A stretch of DNA of 46,128 bases, from positions 1-46,128 of the forward strand of contig JAUNLD010000017.1 in assembly GCA_030532425.1 (NCBI GenBank), given 5' to 3'. The position numbers and the translations under genes are program-made. Every line of letters starts with the position of its first letter. Position 1 is the stretch's first letter. The stretch comes from Lautropia sp. (lineage in GTDB: Bacteria > Pseudomonadota > Gammaproteobacteria > Burkholderiales > Burkholderiaceae_E). The notes under the pieces were generated by a model. The model ran no database searches and had not been told where the DNA came from. It saw only the letters and a program-made list of their open reading frames with translations. This document shows positions 35,738-46,079 of the stretch, piece after piece.

Positions 35738-37680
35738 GCACGCCGCACGCCGTGCCGGTTGCCCCTGCCGCTGCGCCGGCGGGCCGGGGATCGTTGTGGC
35801 GCAGCAGCCTGGGCCGCGGGCTGGCGGTGCTGGGGATCATCGGGTTGCTGGCTGCGCCCACGGCTTATCTTTACCACGCCGTCAGCTCGGTCGAGGCCGC
35901 CATGCAGGGCGAGGCCACCCGGTATGCGGCTTTTCTGAATGAGCGCCTGGGGGCCGGGGGGGCAACGCCGGGGCCGGCGCAACTGGAGCGCCTGGCCGCC
36001 GATCCGGCCGTGCCGGGACATGCCGAGGGACGCCGCATCGTGCGCGATGCGTCGGGCCGCATCCTGTCGGATGTCGGCAGCGTCGGGCAGGGACCGATGT
36101 TTGCGGTGACGGTGCCGGTGCTGCTGGCGCAGGGTCAGCGGATCGAGGTCGAGGTGCAGCGCAGCAGTCATCCGGTGCTGTGGCGCGCGCTGGGCATGGG
36201 CTCGCTGGCGCTGGTGCTGGGCGCCCTGATCGCGCTGGTGGTGGTGCAGGGCTATCGCCGTGGCCGTGGGCCCGCTGCCACCGCCGCATCGACGCAGGAG
36301 CATCTGCCCACGCTGCGTCCGGAGGTGGCCCGGCATGAAGGCTTGCTGACCCGTTCGGCCTTTGTCGAGCAGGTGCGGGCATCGATCGAACGTGCGGCCC
36401 AGCAGGGTGACGAGTGCTCGATCTTTCATCTTGATCTCGATCATTTCAAGATGATCAATGGCGCCGTGGGCCAGACCTGGGCTGAAGAGCTGCTGGACAA
36501 GGTGGCGCTGGTTGTTCGTGAGCGAATTGATTCGCTGGTCCTGGAATCGGATCTGCCGCCCGCGTACATCGGTGCGCCGGGCGGGGATGTCTTTCTGATC
36601 GTGGTGGAAAAGCTGCCCTGCAACAAGCAGGTGACGGAAGCCTTTGCACGCGGCGTGCTCGATTCGCTGGGCTCGGCGTTCGAGGTGGGGCCGTATCAGC
36701 TGTATCTGTCGGCCAGCATCGGGGTCAGTCATCTGGCCGGGCGCCAGGTGGCGGCCGAGCGTCTGATCCGTGAGGCGGAGCTGGCCAAGATTTTTGCCAA
36801 GCGGCAGGGCGCGGGCAGCTATGCCATTCACGACAGCCAGATGGATGTGAAGGCTGATGAGCTGGACGAGCTGGGGCAGCGTTTGCGTCAGGCGCTGACG
36901 CGCGACGAGTTCCTGCTGTATTACCAGCCCAAGGTACATCTGGCCACGGGGGTGGTCACGGGCGTGGAGGCGTTGTTGCGCTGGCAGCCCGAGGGTGAGG
37001 CGATGGTGATGCCGGATCGCTTCATTCCGGTGCTGGAGGAAACCGGGCTGATCGTGCCGGTGGGCGCCTGGGTGCTGCGTGAGGCCTGTCGGCAGGTGAT
37101 GGCGTGGCGCGCGCGCGGCATGCCGCCGATCAGTGTGGCGGTCAACGTGTCGGCCCGGCAGCTGCAGCAGCGCTGCTTTGTCGAGACGGTGGAGTCGGTG
37201 CTGAAGGAGACCGGGCTGGAGCCACGTTATCTGGAGCTGGAGCTGACGGAGACGATCTTTGTCGACAACGCCAACGACAATATCCGCATGCTGGCGCGGC
37301 TGGCCGAGCTGGGCGTGAGTCTGGCGATCGATGATTTCGGGACCGGCCATTCATCGCTGAGCTATCTGAGCAATTTCAGTCCGCGCACGCTGAAGATCGA
37401 CCGCTCGTTCCTGGTGGAGGCACAGGACGGTGCCGACAACATTGCCATTGCCCGTGCCATCATCGCGCTGGGGCATGGCATGGGGCTGTATGTGGTGGCC
37501 GAAGGGGTGGAGACCGAGGCGCAGGCGGATTTCCTGCGCGGCTATGGTTGCGACCAGATGCAGGGCTATCTGCTGAGCAGGCCGCAGTCGGCCGAGCAGA
37601 TGGAGCAGTGGCTGCGGGCAAGGCTGAAGGGGCTGGAGAGCCTGGCCGAGGCACGACGCTCGACGGTGCTGGCGGGCTGA
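35734..37680 (+). CDS. Membrane GGDEF/EAL protein, likely cyclic-di-GMP phosphodiesterase
   Basis: 648 residues. Two membrane helices (about 28-50 and 152-173) bracket a periplasmic sensor region of about 100 residues. The GGDEF domain (205-370) reads GGDVF at 283-287; Val replaces the catalytic Glu, so cyclase activity is doubtful. The EAL domain is complete: EAL (412-414), NVSARQ, ELTE (503-506), DDFGTG (533-538), LKIDRSF, AEGVE and QGYLLSRP. The protein probably degrades c-di-GMP, perhaps activated by GTP bound at the worn GGDEF site. The ATG at 35734 is preferred to a GTG at 35713. It has no operon partner and is the second EAL protein of the window. Confidence 0.9.
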   Translation: MSTPHAVPVAPAAAPAGRGSLWRSSLGRGLAVLGIIGLLAAPTAYLYHAVSSVEAAMQGEATRYAAFLNERLGAGGATPGPAQLERLAADPAVPGHAEGRRIVRDASGRILSDVGSVGQGPMFAVTVPVLLAQGQRIEVEVQRSSHPVLWRALGMGSLALVLGALIALVVVQGYRRGRGPAATAASTQEHLPTLRPEVARHEGLLTRSAFVEQVRASIERAAQQGDECSIFHLDLDHFKMINGAVGQTWAEELLDKVALVVRERIDSLVLESDLPPAYIGAPGGDVFLIVVEKLPCNKQVTEAFARGVLDSLGSAFEVGPYQLYLSASIGVSHLAGRQVAAERLIREAELAKIFAKRQGAGSYAIHDSQMDVKADELDELGQRLRQALTRDEFLLYYQPKVHLATGVVTGVEALLRWQPEGEAMVMPDRFIPVLEETGLIVPVGAWVLREACRQVMAWRARGMPPISVAVNVSARQLQQRCFVETVESVLKETGLEPRYLELELTETIFVDNANDNIRMLARLAELGVSLAIDDFGTGHSSLSYLSNFSPRTLKIDRSFLVEAQDGADNIAIARAIIALGHGMGLYVVAEGVETEAQADFLRGYGCDQMQGYLLSRPQSAEQMEQWLRARLKGLESLAEARRSTVLAG

Positions 37681-37867
37681 GGCGCCAGGCGCCGGTGTCT
37701 GCCTGCATCGCGGCAAGGCATGGCGGGCAGGCGATGCCAGGGTGCAAGAGATGCAACAAGTGGTGTCGATTGTGGGGGTAAACGCACCAGTCTGCGGGTT
37801 ATCCCTGAGCGGGTGGGGGACGCCTTGCTAGCATGGCCGACTGTTTTTTCTTTTCTGACGGTCGGGC

Positions 37868-38260
37868 ATGGACCTCCTGAGCATTTTCGAGACGACCAAG
37901 ACCCTCATCACCAGCATCACCCACATCCAGCGCGATGCGCTGCACGTGCATGTGGGGCTGGTGATGTTTCTGGTCATGGCGGTGGTGTTTCGTGGCGAGC
38001 GACGTTTTCGCCACGCCTTTGTCGCGCTGGCGGCGCTGACGCTGCTGGGCGAGGCGTTCGACACCATCAACCGGCTGAGCGACGGCAAGATGCCGGGGGT
38101 GCGCGATTCGGTCAAGGACATCTTCAACACCTTGCTGTGGCCGTGGCTGTTGTACCGCTTTGGCGGGCGGCTGGCAGGGCTTCTGGGCTTGTCGGTCTTC
38201 GATAGAATCGGTTACCGTCGGGCGGAGGTGCCGCCACAGACCTTTTCCCGCCCGGGCTGA
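37868..38260 (+). CDS. Small integral membrane protein, unknown function
   Basis: 130 residues with three hydrophobic stretches (about 28-42, 48-63 and 88-108). The segment LLGEAFDTINRL followed by DSVKDIFNTLLWPWLL recalls VanZ-like proteins, in which an acidic residue within a helix and a D-x-x-N pattern recur, but the match is loose. The coding look of the frame (codon use, membrane pattern) supports a real gene. It ends 54 bases upstream of argB and may be transcribed with it. I do not recognise a function. Confidence 0.65.
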   Translation: MDLLSIFETTKTLITSITHIQRDALHVHVGLVMFLVMAVVFRGERRFRHAFVALAALTLLGEAFDTINRLSDGKMPGVRDSVKDIFNTLLWPWLLYRFGGRLAGLLGLSVFDRIGYRRAEVPPQTFSRPG

Positions 38261-39199
<939 letters not shown>

Positions 39200-39583
39200 C
39201 GCGGGCATCCGCCTGGCCGCAGGGGCAGTCCCATGCGGGCCGCCGGGCGATGAACTGGCCCGGTTGGTGCCGGACCGGGCCGGCTTGTGCGGCGCGGGGC
39301 TGATCAGACAGGGAGGTCCTGTCGCGGGCCACGGCCTGGTTGGGGATGTTCCGATCGGGGATGCCTCCATTGCCGTCGTTGGCGGCTCGGGCATCCTGGC
39401 AGCGGTGGCCTGACAAGACGTTAAAAATGGCGGAGAAAACCGCCAGTCATCGTCTGTTTCGCCGCAGTCACGGCCAATATCGGCGACGGCGGCGGGCAGG
39501 GCGGCTACAATCGGCCGACAGGGTGCGGGCCATCCCGTCACCTGTTCGCCAGGGCCGTGGCCCTTTGCTTCCTCTGACCGAGC
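39200..39583 (+). other. Spacer argB to slmA
   Basis: No gene is visible. A hairpin TGGCGG/CCGCCA with an AGAAAA loop is at 39428-39445, preceded by TTAAAAA; it lacks a T-run on the plus strand, so it is at most a weak terminator. TACAAT at 39506-39511 may be a -10 box for slmA, without a good -35 partner. Confidence 0.45.
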
Positions 39584-40333
39584 ATGAACGATCCCACCGA
39601 TCACTCCACTTCCCAGCCGTCCGGTGAGGCGCCACCACCGTCGCCGGCGGGTCAGCCTGCCGATGCAGCCGGTTCGGGGGCGGTTGCGCCTGCTGCCGGG
39701 GCTGCTGCGGCCGCAGGGACCGAGGGGGATGGCGGGCAGGCTCGCCGGCCGGTGCGCAAGCGCCCCAAGCCGGGTGAGCGGCGTCTGCAGATCCTGCAGG
39801 CGCTGGCCGAGATGCTGGAGCAGCCGCGGGGTGACCGGGTGACGACGGCGGCGCTGGCCGCGCGGCTGTCGGTGTCCGAGGCGGCGCTGTACCGGCATTT
39901 TGCCAGCAAGGCACAGATGTTCGAGGGGCTGATCGAATTCATCGAGTCGACGCTGTTCGGCCTCATCAACCAGATCACGCGCGACGAGGAAAATGGTCTG
40001 GCGCAGGTGCAGCAGATCGTCAGCCTGCTGCTGACCTTCTCCGAGCGCAATCCGGGCATGACGCGTGTGCTGGTGGGCGATGCGCTCATCAACGAGGATG
40101 AGCGCCTGCAGGTGCGCATCAACCAGCTGATCGACCGGCTGGAGCTGTCGGTGAAGCAGTGCTACCGGACGGCGGCGGTGCAGGGCGGCCTGCCGGCTGA
40201 TGCCGATGCGGGTGCGCATGCCGATCTGCTGATGTCCTATGTGCTGGGGCGCTGGATGCGCTATGCCAAGGGCGGTTTCAAGCGGATGCCCACCGAGAGC
40301 ATGCAGGTGCAGCTGGCGCGCTTTGTGGGCTGA
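39584..40333 (+). CDS. slmA: SlmA-like TetR-family nucleoid occlusion factor
   Basis: 249 residues. After a Pro/Ala/Gly-rich tail of about 55 residues, a TetR helix-turn-helix is clear: RRLQILQALAEML... then VTTAALAARLSVSEAALYRHF, followed by ASKAQMFEGLIEFIESTLF, which matches SlmA closely. SlmA binds chromosomal sites and blocks FtsZ assembly over the nucleoid. E. coli SlmA has 198 residues, so the N-terminal extension is unusual. Argument for slmA over a metabolic TetR repressor: the YRHFASKAQMFEGLI segment and the C-terminal GRWMRYAKGGFKRMP. Confidence 0.85.
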   Translation: MNDPTDHSTSQPSGEAPPPSPAGQPADAAGSGAVAPAAGAAAAAGTEGDGGQARRPVRKRPKPGERRLQILQALAEMLEQPRGDRVTTAALAARLSVSEAALYRHFASKAQMFEGLIEFIESTLFGLINQITRDEENGLAQVQQIVSLLLTFSERNPGMTRVLVGDALINEDERLQVRINQLIDRLELSVKQCYRTAAVQGGLPADADAGAHADLLMSYVLGRWMRYAKGGFKRMPTESMQVQLARFVG

Positions 40334-40474
40334 GCGCCTGACGGGCGCGCAGGGGCTGCTGCCAGAAATCTCCAGTTTTGGTAGCGGTCTGTAAAAGGCG
40401 TCGGTGCTGAAAACATGATGCGGTAGGATCAAACACCGCCGGGGTGGCCTGGTATCCCGTGCCTTGCGGCATTC

Positions 40475-42553
40475 ATGATGATTCAGCGTTATCTGTCCTG
40501 TTTTCCCGTGCGCCGGTCGAGGGCGCTTCCTTCTCTTGTTGGCAGCCTGCTGGCTGTCGCGCTGGCCTGGCCGGTGATGAGCCGGGCCGCGTCGGCGGGG
40601 TTTGTCGACCATGGGGTGCCGGCACCGATTGCCAACGCGCGTGGTGTGGTCTCGACGACCGATGGCCAGGGCCGTGATGTGGTGCTGAGCTGGTTGCAGG
40701 ATCACCGGGGGGGATACGCGCTCCTGATGGTGGATGCGCAGACGGGCGAGGCCAGGCAGTTTCCGATCGATTTCAGTGACCGGGCGGCGTCGCGGGCACA
40801 GGTTTCGGCATCGGGCACGGTGGTTGCCCGGGCCGTTGCCGGTGAGGCCGCCCAAGAGGTCGATGTGCCGGTGAAGGAGGCCGACGAGCCGTTTGCCGTG
40901 CATCTGTCGTCGCGCAACCGCTTCTACACGCTGTTCAACCGGCATCTGGTCGAGTTTGATGTGGCCACCCGCCAGCTGGTGACGCAGCGTCTGCCCGGCA
41001 AGGTGCGGGCCAGGACGGCGATGAGCCTGACCGAGGACCGCCAGGGCCGGATCTGGGCAGCCACCTATCCCGACAACACCCTGTTTGCCTACGAGGTGGG
41101 GGCACGGCCCGAGGAGGGGCGGCTGAGCCTGCAGGGCACCCTCGGCCAGGAGCGCTGGGATCAGTATCCGCGGTCGGTGGCGGCGGATGCCTACGGCTGG
41201 ATTTACGTGGGGGTGGGGATGAAGGCCTCGCAGCTGTATGCCTTTCATCCCGGGGATGGGCTGCGGCGCCGGCTGCTGCCCGAGAATGAGCGGCTGCAGA
41301 CCACGGCCGAAGTGGTGCAGTCACGGGGGGACGTGGTTTTTGCCCGCAATGGTGCGCATCGTTATCAGCTGGCCCAGGGACGCATCAGCCAGCAGTTGCC
41401 CGATGGCAGCCCGACCCAGCCCAGTGCGGTCCTGACGGGGGCGCAGAATCTGGTGCACCGGCAGTTTCCGTCCGGGCGCCGCCTGGTGAGCCTTGATCTG
41501 CGCAAGGGTGAGCTGGTGACGCAGGATGCTGCCGGGAAGGCGCACCGGGTGAGATTCAGGTATGAGACCGATGGGGCTGCGCTGACTTATGTCTGTGCCA
41601 CCGAGGCGGGGCAGGTCTGTGGGGGAACGCGTTTTCCGATGGCGCTGTTTACCCTTGATCCGGCTGCAAGTGCCCCGGGCTTTCGGTATCAGCCGCTGGC
41701 ACGCCAGCCCAACCTGATCGTGCCGGTGGGCGGGCAGCTGTATGTGGCTGCCTATCCGGGTGGGATGCTGTTTGAGCAGGCCTTGTCGGCCAGCGGTTTC
41801 GGGCCGGCAGCCGAACGCCTGGCGATGGTGGCGCCGCGTGTCAATCGTCCCCATGCGATGGTGGTGCAGCCACGCACGGGGCAGGTCATCATGGGTGGCA
41901 CGCCCGAGTACGGCCATGCCGGTGGTGGGCTGATGTTCTGGAGGCGGCAGGCCGATGGCAGGCCCGCGGTGCAGACCCTCCCGGACCGGCGACTGGTGCC
42001 GGGGCATTCGGCGCAATCGATGCTGCTGCTGTCGGGGGGCGGGCTGCTGGTGGGCACTACCCGTCAGGCCGGTACGGGGGGTGAGCAGGCGGGGGTGGCG
42101 TCAGCCGTGCTCTATCTGCTGGATCCGGCCAGTGCCGACAAGAAGGTGTTGTGGTCGGGCATGCCGGTGCCGGGTGTGACCGAGATCACCGACCTGGTCG
42201 AGGGCGATGATGGGCTGGTGTATGGCATTGCCGGCAGCCGCTGGTTGTTCCGCTTCGACCCCAGCACCCGCCAGCTGGTGGGAAAACCGGAAAACTTTGG
42301 CAGGAGGCTGGGTGCAGCCGCCGTCTTTGCCCAGGGCACACGGGCCTTCGTGAAGGTGCCGCAGGCGCCGGGGCGTGCGGGCGGCATCCACGTGCTGCTG
42401 CTGGATGGTGTGGCCCGGCTGAACCCCAGGGGGACGCCGCTGCTGGAGCGGGTGGCCACGTCGCCGGTGGAGATCACGGCAGGTGGGGCGCACGCGGGCG
42501 GGCGGATCTATTTTGCTTCGCACAGCCATCTGTACAGCTGGCGGGTACCCTGA
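40475..42553 (+). CDS. Secreted beta-propeller-like protein, unknown function
   Basis: 692 residues with an N-terminal signal peptide (SLVGSLLAVALAWPVMSRAASA). The rest has repeated short strand patterns with Gly-aromatic turns, such as DAYGWIYVGVGMKASQLYAF, VGGQLYVAAYPGGMLFEQ and GLVYGIAGSRWLFRFDP, as in seven- or eight-bladed propellers of the PQQ/NHL/lyase kind. I cannot name the family and see no catalytic signature. It is followed, after a strong promoter, by wecB, a glycosyltransferase and a deacetylase, which suggests but does not prove a role in envelope polysaccharide. Two adjacent ATGs (40475 and 40478) are equally possible starts. Confidence 0.7.
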   Translation: MMIQRYLSCFPVRRSRALPSLVGSLLAVALAWPVMSRAASAGFVDHGVPAPIANARGVVSTTDGQGRDVVLSWLQDHRGGYALLMVDAQTGEARQFPIDFSDRAASRAQVSASGTVVARAVAGEAAQEVDVPVKEADEPFAVHLSSRNRFYTLFNRHLVEFDVATRQLVTQRLPGKVRARTAMSLTEDRQGRIWAATYPDNTLFAYEVGARPEEGRLSLQGTLGQERWDQYPRSVAADAYGWIYVGVGMKASQLYAFHPGDGLRRRLLPENERLQTTAEVVQSRGDVVFARNGAHRYQLAQGRISQQLPDGSPTQPSAVLTGAQNLVHRQFPSGRRLVSLDLRKGELVTQDAAGKAHRVRFRYETDGAALTYVCATEAGQVCGGTRFPMALFTLDPAASAPGFRYQPLARQPNLIVPVGGQLYVAAYPGGMLFEQALSASGFGPAAERLAMVAPRVNRPHAMVVQPRTGQVIMGGTPEYGHAGGGLMFWRRQADGRPAVQTLPDRRLVPGHSAQSMLLLSGGGLLVGTTRQAGTGGEQAGVASAVLYLLDPASADKKVLWSGMPVPGVTEITDLVEGDDGLVYGIAGSRWLFRFDPSTRQLVGKPENFGRRLGAAAVFAQGTRAFVKVPQAPGRAGGIHVLLLDGVARLNPRGTPLLERVATSPVEITAGGAHAGGRIYFASHSHLYSWRVP

Positions 42554-42615
42554 AACAAAAAACAGACCTCGCGTTGCTTGGCAAGCATACTTCATGGAAA
42601 GTCCGGGCCTTTTCA

Positions 42616-42643
42616 TTGACGCCGGGAGGCGGGCCGCTATAGT
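42616..42643 (+). promoter_or_regulatory. Strong sigma-70 promoter of the wecB unit
   Basis: TTGACG (42616-42621), a 16-base spacer and TATAGT (42638-42643) give 5 of 6 matches in each box, the best promoter in the window. Transcription would begin near 42650, about 27 bases before the wecB ATG. Confidence 0.75.
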
Positions 42644-42676
42644 CATGGCAGCCTCTTTTCCGTGAGTTTTCGTGAC

Positions 42677-43783
42677 ATGTCCAAGCAGCGCATTTTTTCG
42701 GTGGTAGGTGCCCGGCCGCAGTTCGTCAAGGCTGCCATCGTCAGCAAGGCCCTCGAAAAATATCCCGATGTCCGGCACGAGATCGTGCATACCGGTCAGC
42801 ACTATGACCAGGACATGTCGGACATCTTCTTCCAGGAGCTGGGCATGCCGGCACCGGCCTTCAACCTCAACATCTCGGCGGGTGGCCACGGGGCCATGAC
42901 CGGGCGGATGCTGGAGGCTCTGGAAAACCTCTACCTGACCGAGAAGCCGGACGTGATCGTCGTGTATGGCGACACCAACAGCACGCTGGCCGGCGCGCTG
43001 GCAGCCGCCAAGATCCACCTGCCGCTGGCTCACGTCGAGGCGGGGTTGCGCTCGTTCAACCGCATGCCCGAGGAGATCAACCGGGTGCTGACCGATCACG
43101 TGACCGATGTGCATTTTTCGGTGACGGATGTGTCGACGGCCAATCTGCTGCGCGAGGGCATCAGCGGACCACGCGTGGAGCAGGTGGGCGACGTGATGTA
43201 TGACTGCGCGCTGCAGATGGCCGAGGTGGCCGAGCGCCGCTCGAAGGCGCTGGAGACCTTTGGCGTGGAGGCGGGCAAGTTCGTGCTGTGCACGGTGCAC
43301 CGGGCGAACAACACCGATGATCCGGCCCGCCTGCGCTGCCTGCTGGAGGGGCTGGACCTGCTGTCGCAGCATCTGCCGGTGATCCTGCCGCTGCATCCCC
43401 GTACCCGCGCCCGTGTGAGGGATCTGGGCTTTACGCCGGCTTCCAGTGGTTTTCATATCGTCGATCCGGTCGGCTACATCGACATGGTGCGGCTGGAGCG
43501 GGCGGCGGCGCTGGTGGTGACGGATTCGGGCGGTGTGCAGCGCGAGGCCTTCTTCCACAAGGTGCCGTGCGTGACCTTCCGGGATGAGACCGAATGGACC
43601 GAGCTGGTGGACTCGGGCTGGAACGTGCTGGCTCCGCTGGACGATGCCGGCCGCTTCAGGGACATCTGTCTCTCGCGGGTGGGCACCCGTGGCGACGGGC
43701 GCGAGCACTATGGGCACGGTGATGCGGGCGAGAAGATTGCCGAGACGTTGGTAAAAATGCAACACATGGTCTTCAAACGCTGA
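42677..43783 (+). CDS. wecB: UDP-N-acetylglucosamine 2-epimerase (non-hydrolysing)
   Basis: 368 residues, as usual for WecB (E. coli 376). Signatures: GARPQFVKAA (11-20), HTGQHYD, VYGDTNSTLAGALAA (Asp99), HVEAGLRS (Glu121), PEEINRVLTDH (Glu132-133), TVHRANN (His208) and TDSGGVQREA. It interconverts UDP-GlcNAc and UDP-ManNAc for surface polysaccharides, drawing on the same precursor pool as GlmU at the window start. The ATG at 42677 was chosen for the family-like MSKQRIFSVVGARP; a GTG at 42662 is an alternative with an even shorter leader. The glycosyltransferase gene follows after about 190 bases. Confidence 0.95.
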   Translation: MSKQRIFSVVGARPQFVKAAIVSKALEKYPDVRHEIVHTGQHYDQDMSDIFFQELGMPAPAFNLNISAGGHGAMTGRMLEALENLYLTEKPDVIVVYGDTNSTLAGALAAAKIHLPLAHVEAGLRSFNRMPEEINRVLTDHVTDVHFSVTDVSTANLLREGISGPRVEQVGDVMYDCALQMAEVAERRSKALETFGVEAGKFVLCTVHRANNTDDPARLRCLLEGLDLLSQHLPVILPLHPRTRARVRDLGFTPASSGFHIVDPVGYIDMVRLERAAALVVTDSGGVQREAFFHKVPCVTFRDETEWTELVDSGWNVLAPLDDAGRFRDICLSRVGTRGDGREHYGHGDAGEKIAETLVKMQHMVFKR

Positions 43784-43973
43784 TTTGTCGTTTGTGTCGG
43801 CCAGAGGGTCGATGGAAACTAACGGCGGGGTCGGGCAACCGTCCCCGTGAGCGTATGGGTCAACCGGCCTGACCATGACGCGCCAGTCTGAGGGTGCCGG
43901 ACAGCCGCTGCGTGCGGTTCCTTCCGGCACACGCGGGCCGGCTGCGCCTTGCGATGGACGCCAGGTGCAGAGC

Positions 43974-45224
43974 ATGAAAGCACGTCTGAAAATCACCTTC
44001 CTTACCGACAACTTTCCGCCCGAGCGCAATGCGCCGGCCATGCGGACCTGGGAGCACGTTTCCCGCTGGGCCAGGGAGGGGCATGAGGTTGTCGTCATCA
44101 CGACAGCCCCCAACTTTCCGCAGGGCAAGCCGATTGCCGGCTACAAGAACCGCTGGTATGCCGTCGAGATGATGGGCGCAGTGAAGGTGGTGCGGGTCAA
44201 GACCTACATCGCGCCCAACGAGGGCTTCGTCAAGCGCATCCTCGATTTCCTGTCGTTCATGGTCTCGGGCGGCATTGCGGCGATGTTCGAGCGCCGGCCC
44301 GACGTGCTGATCTCGACCTCGCCGCAGTTCTTCTGTGCGGTGGCGGGCTGGGTGGTGTCGCGGCTGCGGCGCCAGCCCTGGATCTTCGAGCTGCGCGACC
44401 TCTGGCCGGCCTCGATCGTGGCGGTGGGGGCGATGAAGGAGGGGTCGCCGGCGATACGGGCACTGACCTGGCTGGAGATGACGATGTACCGTGCGGCCGA
44501 CCGGGTGGTGGCCGTCACCAATGGCCTGAAGCAGGATCTGGTCGATCGCGGGATTCCGGCCGACAAGGTGAAGGTGATCCGCAATGGGGCCGATACCTCG
44601 CGCTTTTCCCCGCGCCCCAAGGATGCTGCCCTGGTCGAGCGCTTTGGCTTGCAGGGCAAGTTTGCGGTGGGGTACTACGGCACCATCGGCATGGGCGCCG
44701 GCGTCGATACCGCGGTGCGGGCCGGCATGCTGCTGCGTGACCGCGATGACATCGTCATCCTGCTGGCCGGCGCCGGGGCCGAGTACGACGAGGTGGCCAG
44801 GCTGATCGAGGACGAGAAACTCACCAACGTGAAGCTGCTGCCTTCGTTCGAGCAGGCCGAGATGCCCGCCGCCTGGAGCCTGCTGGATGCGGCGCTGGTG
44901 ATGATGAAGGATCGGCCATTGTTCAGGGCCACGATCTCGTCGAAGACCTTCGAGGCGCTGGCGATGGGCCTGCCAGTGCTGATGAGCCTGCCGGCCGGAG
45001 AGGCCACCGGCCTGGTGGATGAATATGGTTTCGGCCTGAACGTGCTGCCGGAAAACCCGCAGGATCTGGCCGACAAGATTCGTCAGCTTGCCGATGACCG
45101 TGCGCTGTGCGCTGCACTGGGTGAAAAGGCGCTGGCCAGTGCGCCGACCTTCTCCCGCGAGCGTTCGGCGCAGGTGATGATGGACGAGATCCAGCAGATG
45201 CTGGCTGCGCGCGACACGCGCTGA
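43974..45224 (+). CDS. GT4-family glycosyltransferase (WbuB-like)
   Basis: 416 residues of the GT-B fold. The N-terminal domain begins with ITFLTDNFPPERNAPAMRTWEH, the acceptor loop typical of WbuB/WcaI-like enzymes, followed by ELRDLWPASIVAVGA. In the donor domain VIRNGADTSRF, YYGTIGMGAGV and a TFEALAMGLPVLMSLPAGEATGLV stretch supply the nucleotide-sugar-binding pattern. It probably transfers an amino sugar (perhaps N-acetylated) to a lipid-linked glycan, in keeping with the adjacent wecB and deacetylase. The ATG at 43974 is supported by homology pattern; an upstream ATG at 43875 would add 33 unlikely residues. Confidence 0.88.
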   Translation: MKARLKITFLTDNFPPERNAPAMRTWEHVSRWAREGHEVVVITTAPNFPQGKPIAGYKNRWYAVEMMGAVKVVRVKTYIAPNEGFVKRILDFLSFMVSGGIAAMFERRPDVLISTSPQFFCAVAGWVVSRLRRQPWIFELRDLWPASIVAVGAMKEGSPAIRALTWLEMTMYRAADRVVAVTNGLKQDLVDRGIPADKVKVIRNGADTSRFSPRPKDAALVERFGLQGKFAVGYYGTIGMGAGVDTAVRAGMLLRDRDDIVILLAGAGAEYDEVARLIEDEKLTNVKLLPSFEQAEMPAAWSLLDAALVMMKDRPLFRATISSKTFEALAMGLPVLMSLPAGEATGLVDEYGFGLNVLPENPQDLADKIRQLADDRALCAALGEKALASAPTFSRERSAQVMMDEIQQMLAARDTR

Positions 45225-45329
45225 AGATCACGGCGCCCAGGAGCCGGGTGCGCATGCCCTGGCCCATGAAGAACCCGCAGGGCCGTGGGTGTGCCGCAGC
45301 CCCGCAAAGACAGGAATCACAGAAACACG

Positions 45330-45983
45330 ATGGACAAGTTCTTACCCGCCGGCAAGCCGGCCACCATCATGGTGCTTGCACCGCATACCGATGATGCCGA
45401 GCTGGGCTGTGGGGCCACGGTGGCCAGGCTGATCTCGCAGGGGCACCGGGTGGTGTCGGTATCGTTTTCGGCGGCCGAAGACTCGGTGCCCGAAGGTTTT
45501 CCGCGCGACATCCTGCGCACCGAGGCGGTGGATGCAGCCAGCGAGCTGGGGGTGCGGCGTGAAGATTGTCTGGTGCTGGATTTTCAGGTGCGCACCTTTC
45601 CCGAGAACCGGCAGCGCATCCTCGACACGATGATCCGGCTGAACCGTGAGTACCAGCCGTCGCTGGTCTTTCTGCCCAGTGCCACCGACACGCACCAGGA
45701 CCACAAGACGATTGCCGACGAAGGTTTCCGGGCCTTCAAGCGCACCACCATCCTGGCCTACGAGGCGCCATGGAACACGATGGAATTCTCGATGCGCTGC
45801 TTCGTGCCGGTGTCGGAAGAGGATATCGGCAAGAAGATCAAGGCACTGTCGCGCTACCAGTCGCAGGCCGGCCGCATCTACGTCAATGGCGACTATGTGC
45901 GTGCACTGGCGCTGGTTCGGGGCACGCAGGTTTCCAGACCGCTGGCCGAGGTCTTCGATGTGCCGCGGCTGATCCTGGACTGA
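45330..45983 (+). CDS. PIG-L/LmbE-family zinc deacetylase
   Basis: 217 residues. The metal-binding motif APHTDDAELGCG (18-28; His19, Asp21, Asp22) and the second motif HQDH (122-125) are intact, so it should be an active zinc-dependent N-deacetylase of the GlcNAc-PI/bacillithiol/LmbE type. The substrate is probably an N-acetylated sugar made or transferred by the two upstream enzymes, which is inference from position. It starts at ATG 45330 with AGGAA some distance upstream; a GTG at 45285 is less likely. A strong terminator lies about 60 bases after its stop. Confidence 0.9.
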   Translation: MDKFLPAGKPATIMVLAPHTDDAELGCGATVARLISQGHRVVSVSFSAAEDSVPEGFPRDILRTEAVDAASELGVRREDCLVLDFQVRTFPENRQRILDTMIRLNREYQPSLVFLPSATDTHQDHKTIADEGFRAFKRTTILAYEAPWNTMEFSMRCFVPVSEEDIGKKIKALSRYQSQAGRIYVNGDYVRALALVRGTQVSRPLAEVFDVPRLILD

Positions 45984-46044
45984 GGCCGGATTGGCGGGAA
46001 CGCGTGCCGTGATGACGGCCGTGCCCCGGGATGGGGCCGGCATG

Positions 46045-46077
46045 AAGAAAAGCCGCTCATCGAGCGGCTTTTCTTTT
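46045..46077 (+). terminator. Intrinsic terminator of the wecB-glycosyltransferase-deacetylase unit
   Basis: GAAAAGCCGCTC (46047-46058), an ATC loop and GAGCGGCTTTTC (46062-46073) form a perfect 12-bp stem, extended by two A-T pairs and followed by TTTT. It closes the transcript and is immediately followed by the intron-like sequence. Confidence 0.93.
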
Positions 46078-46079
46078 GG

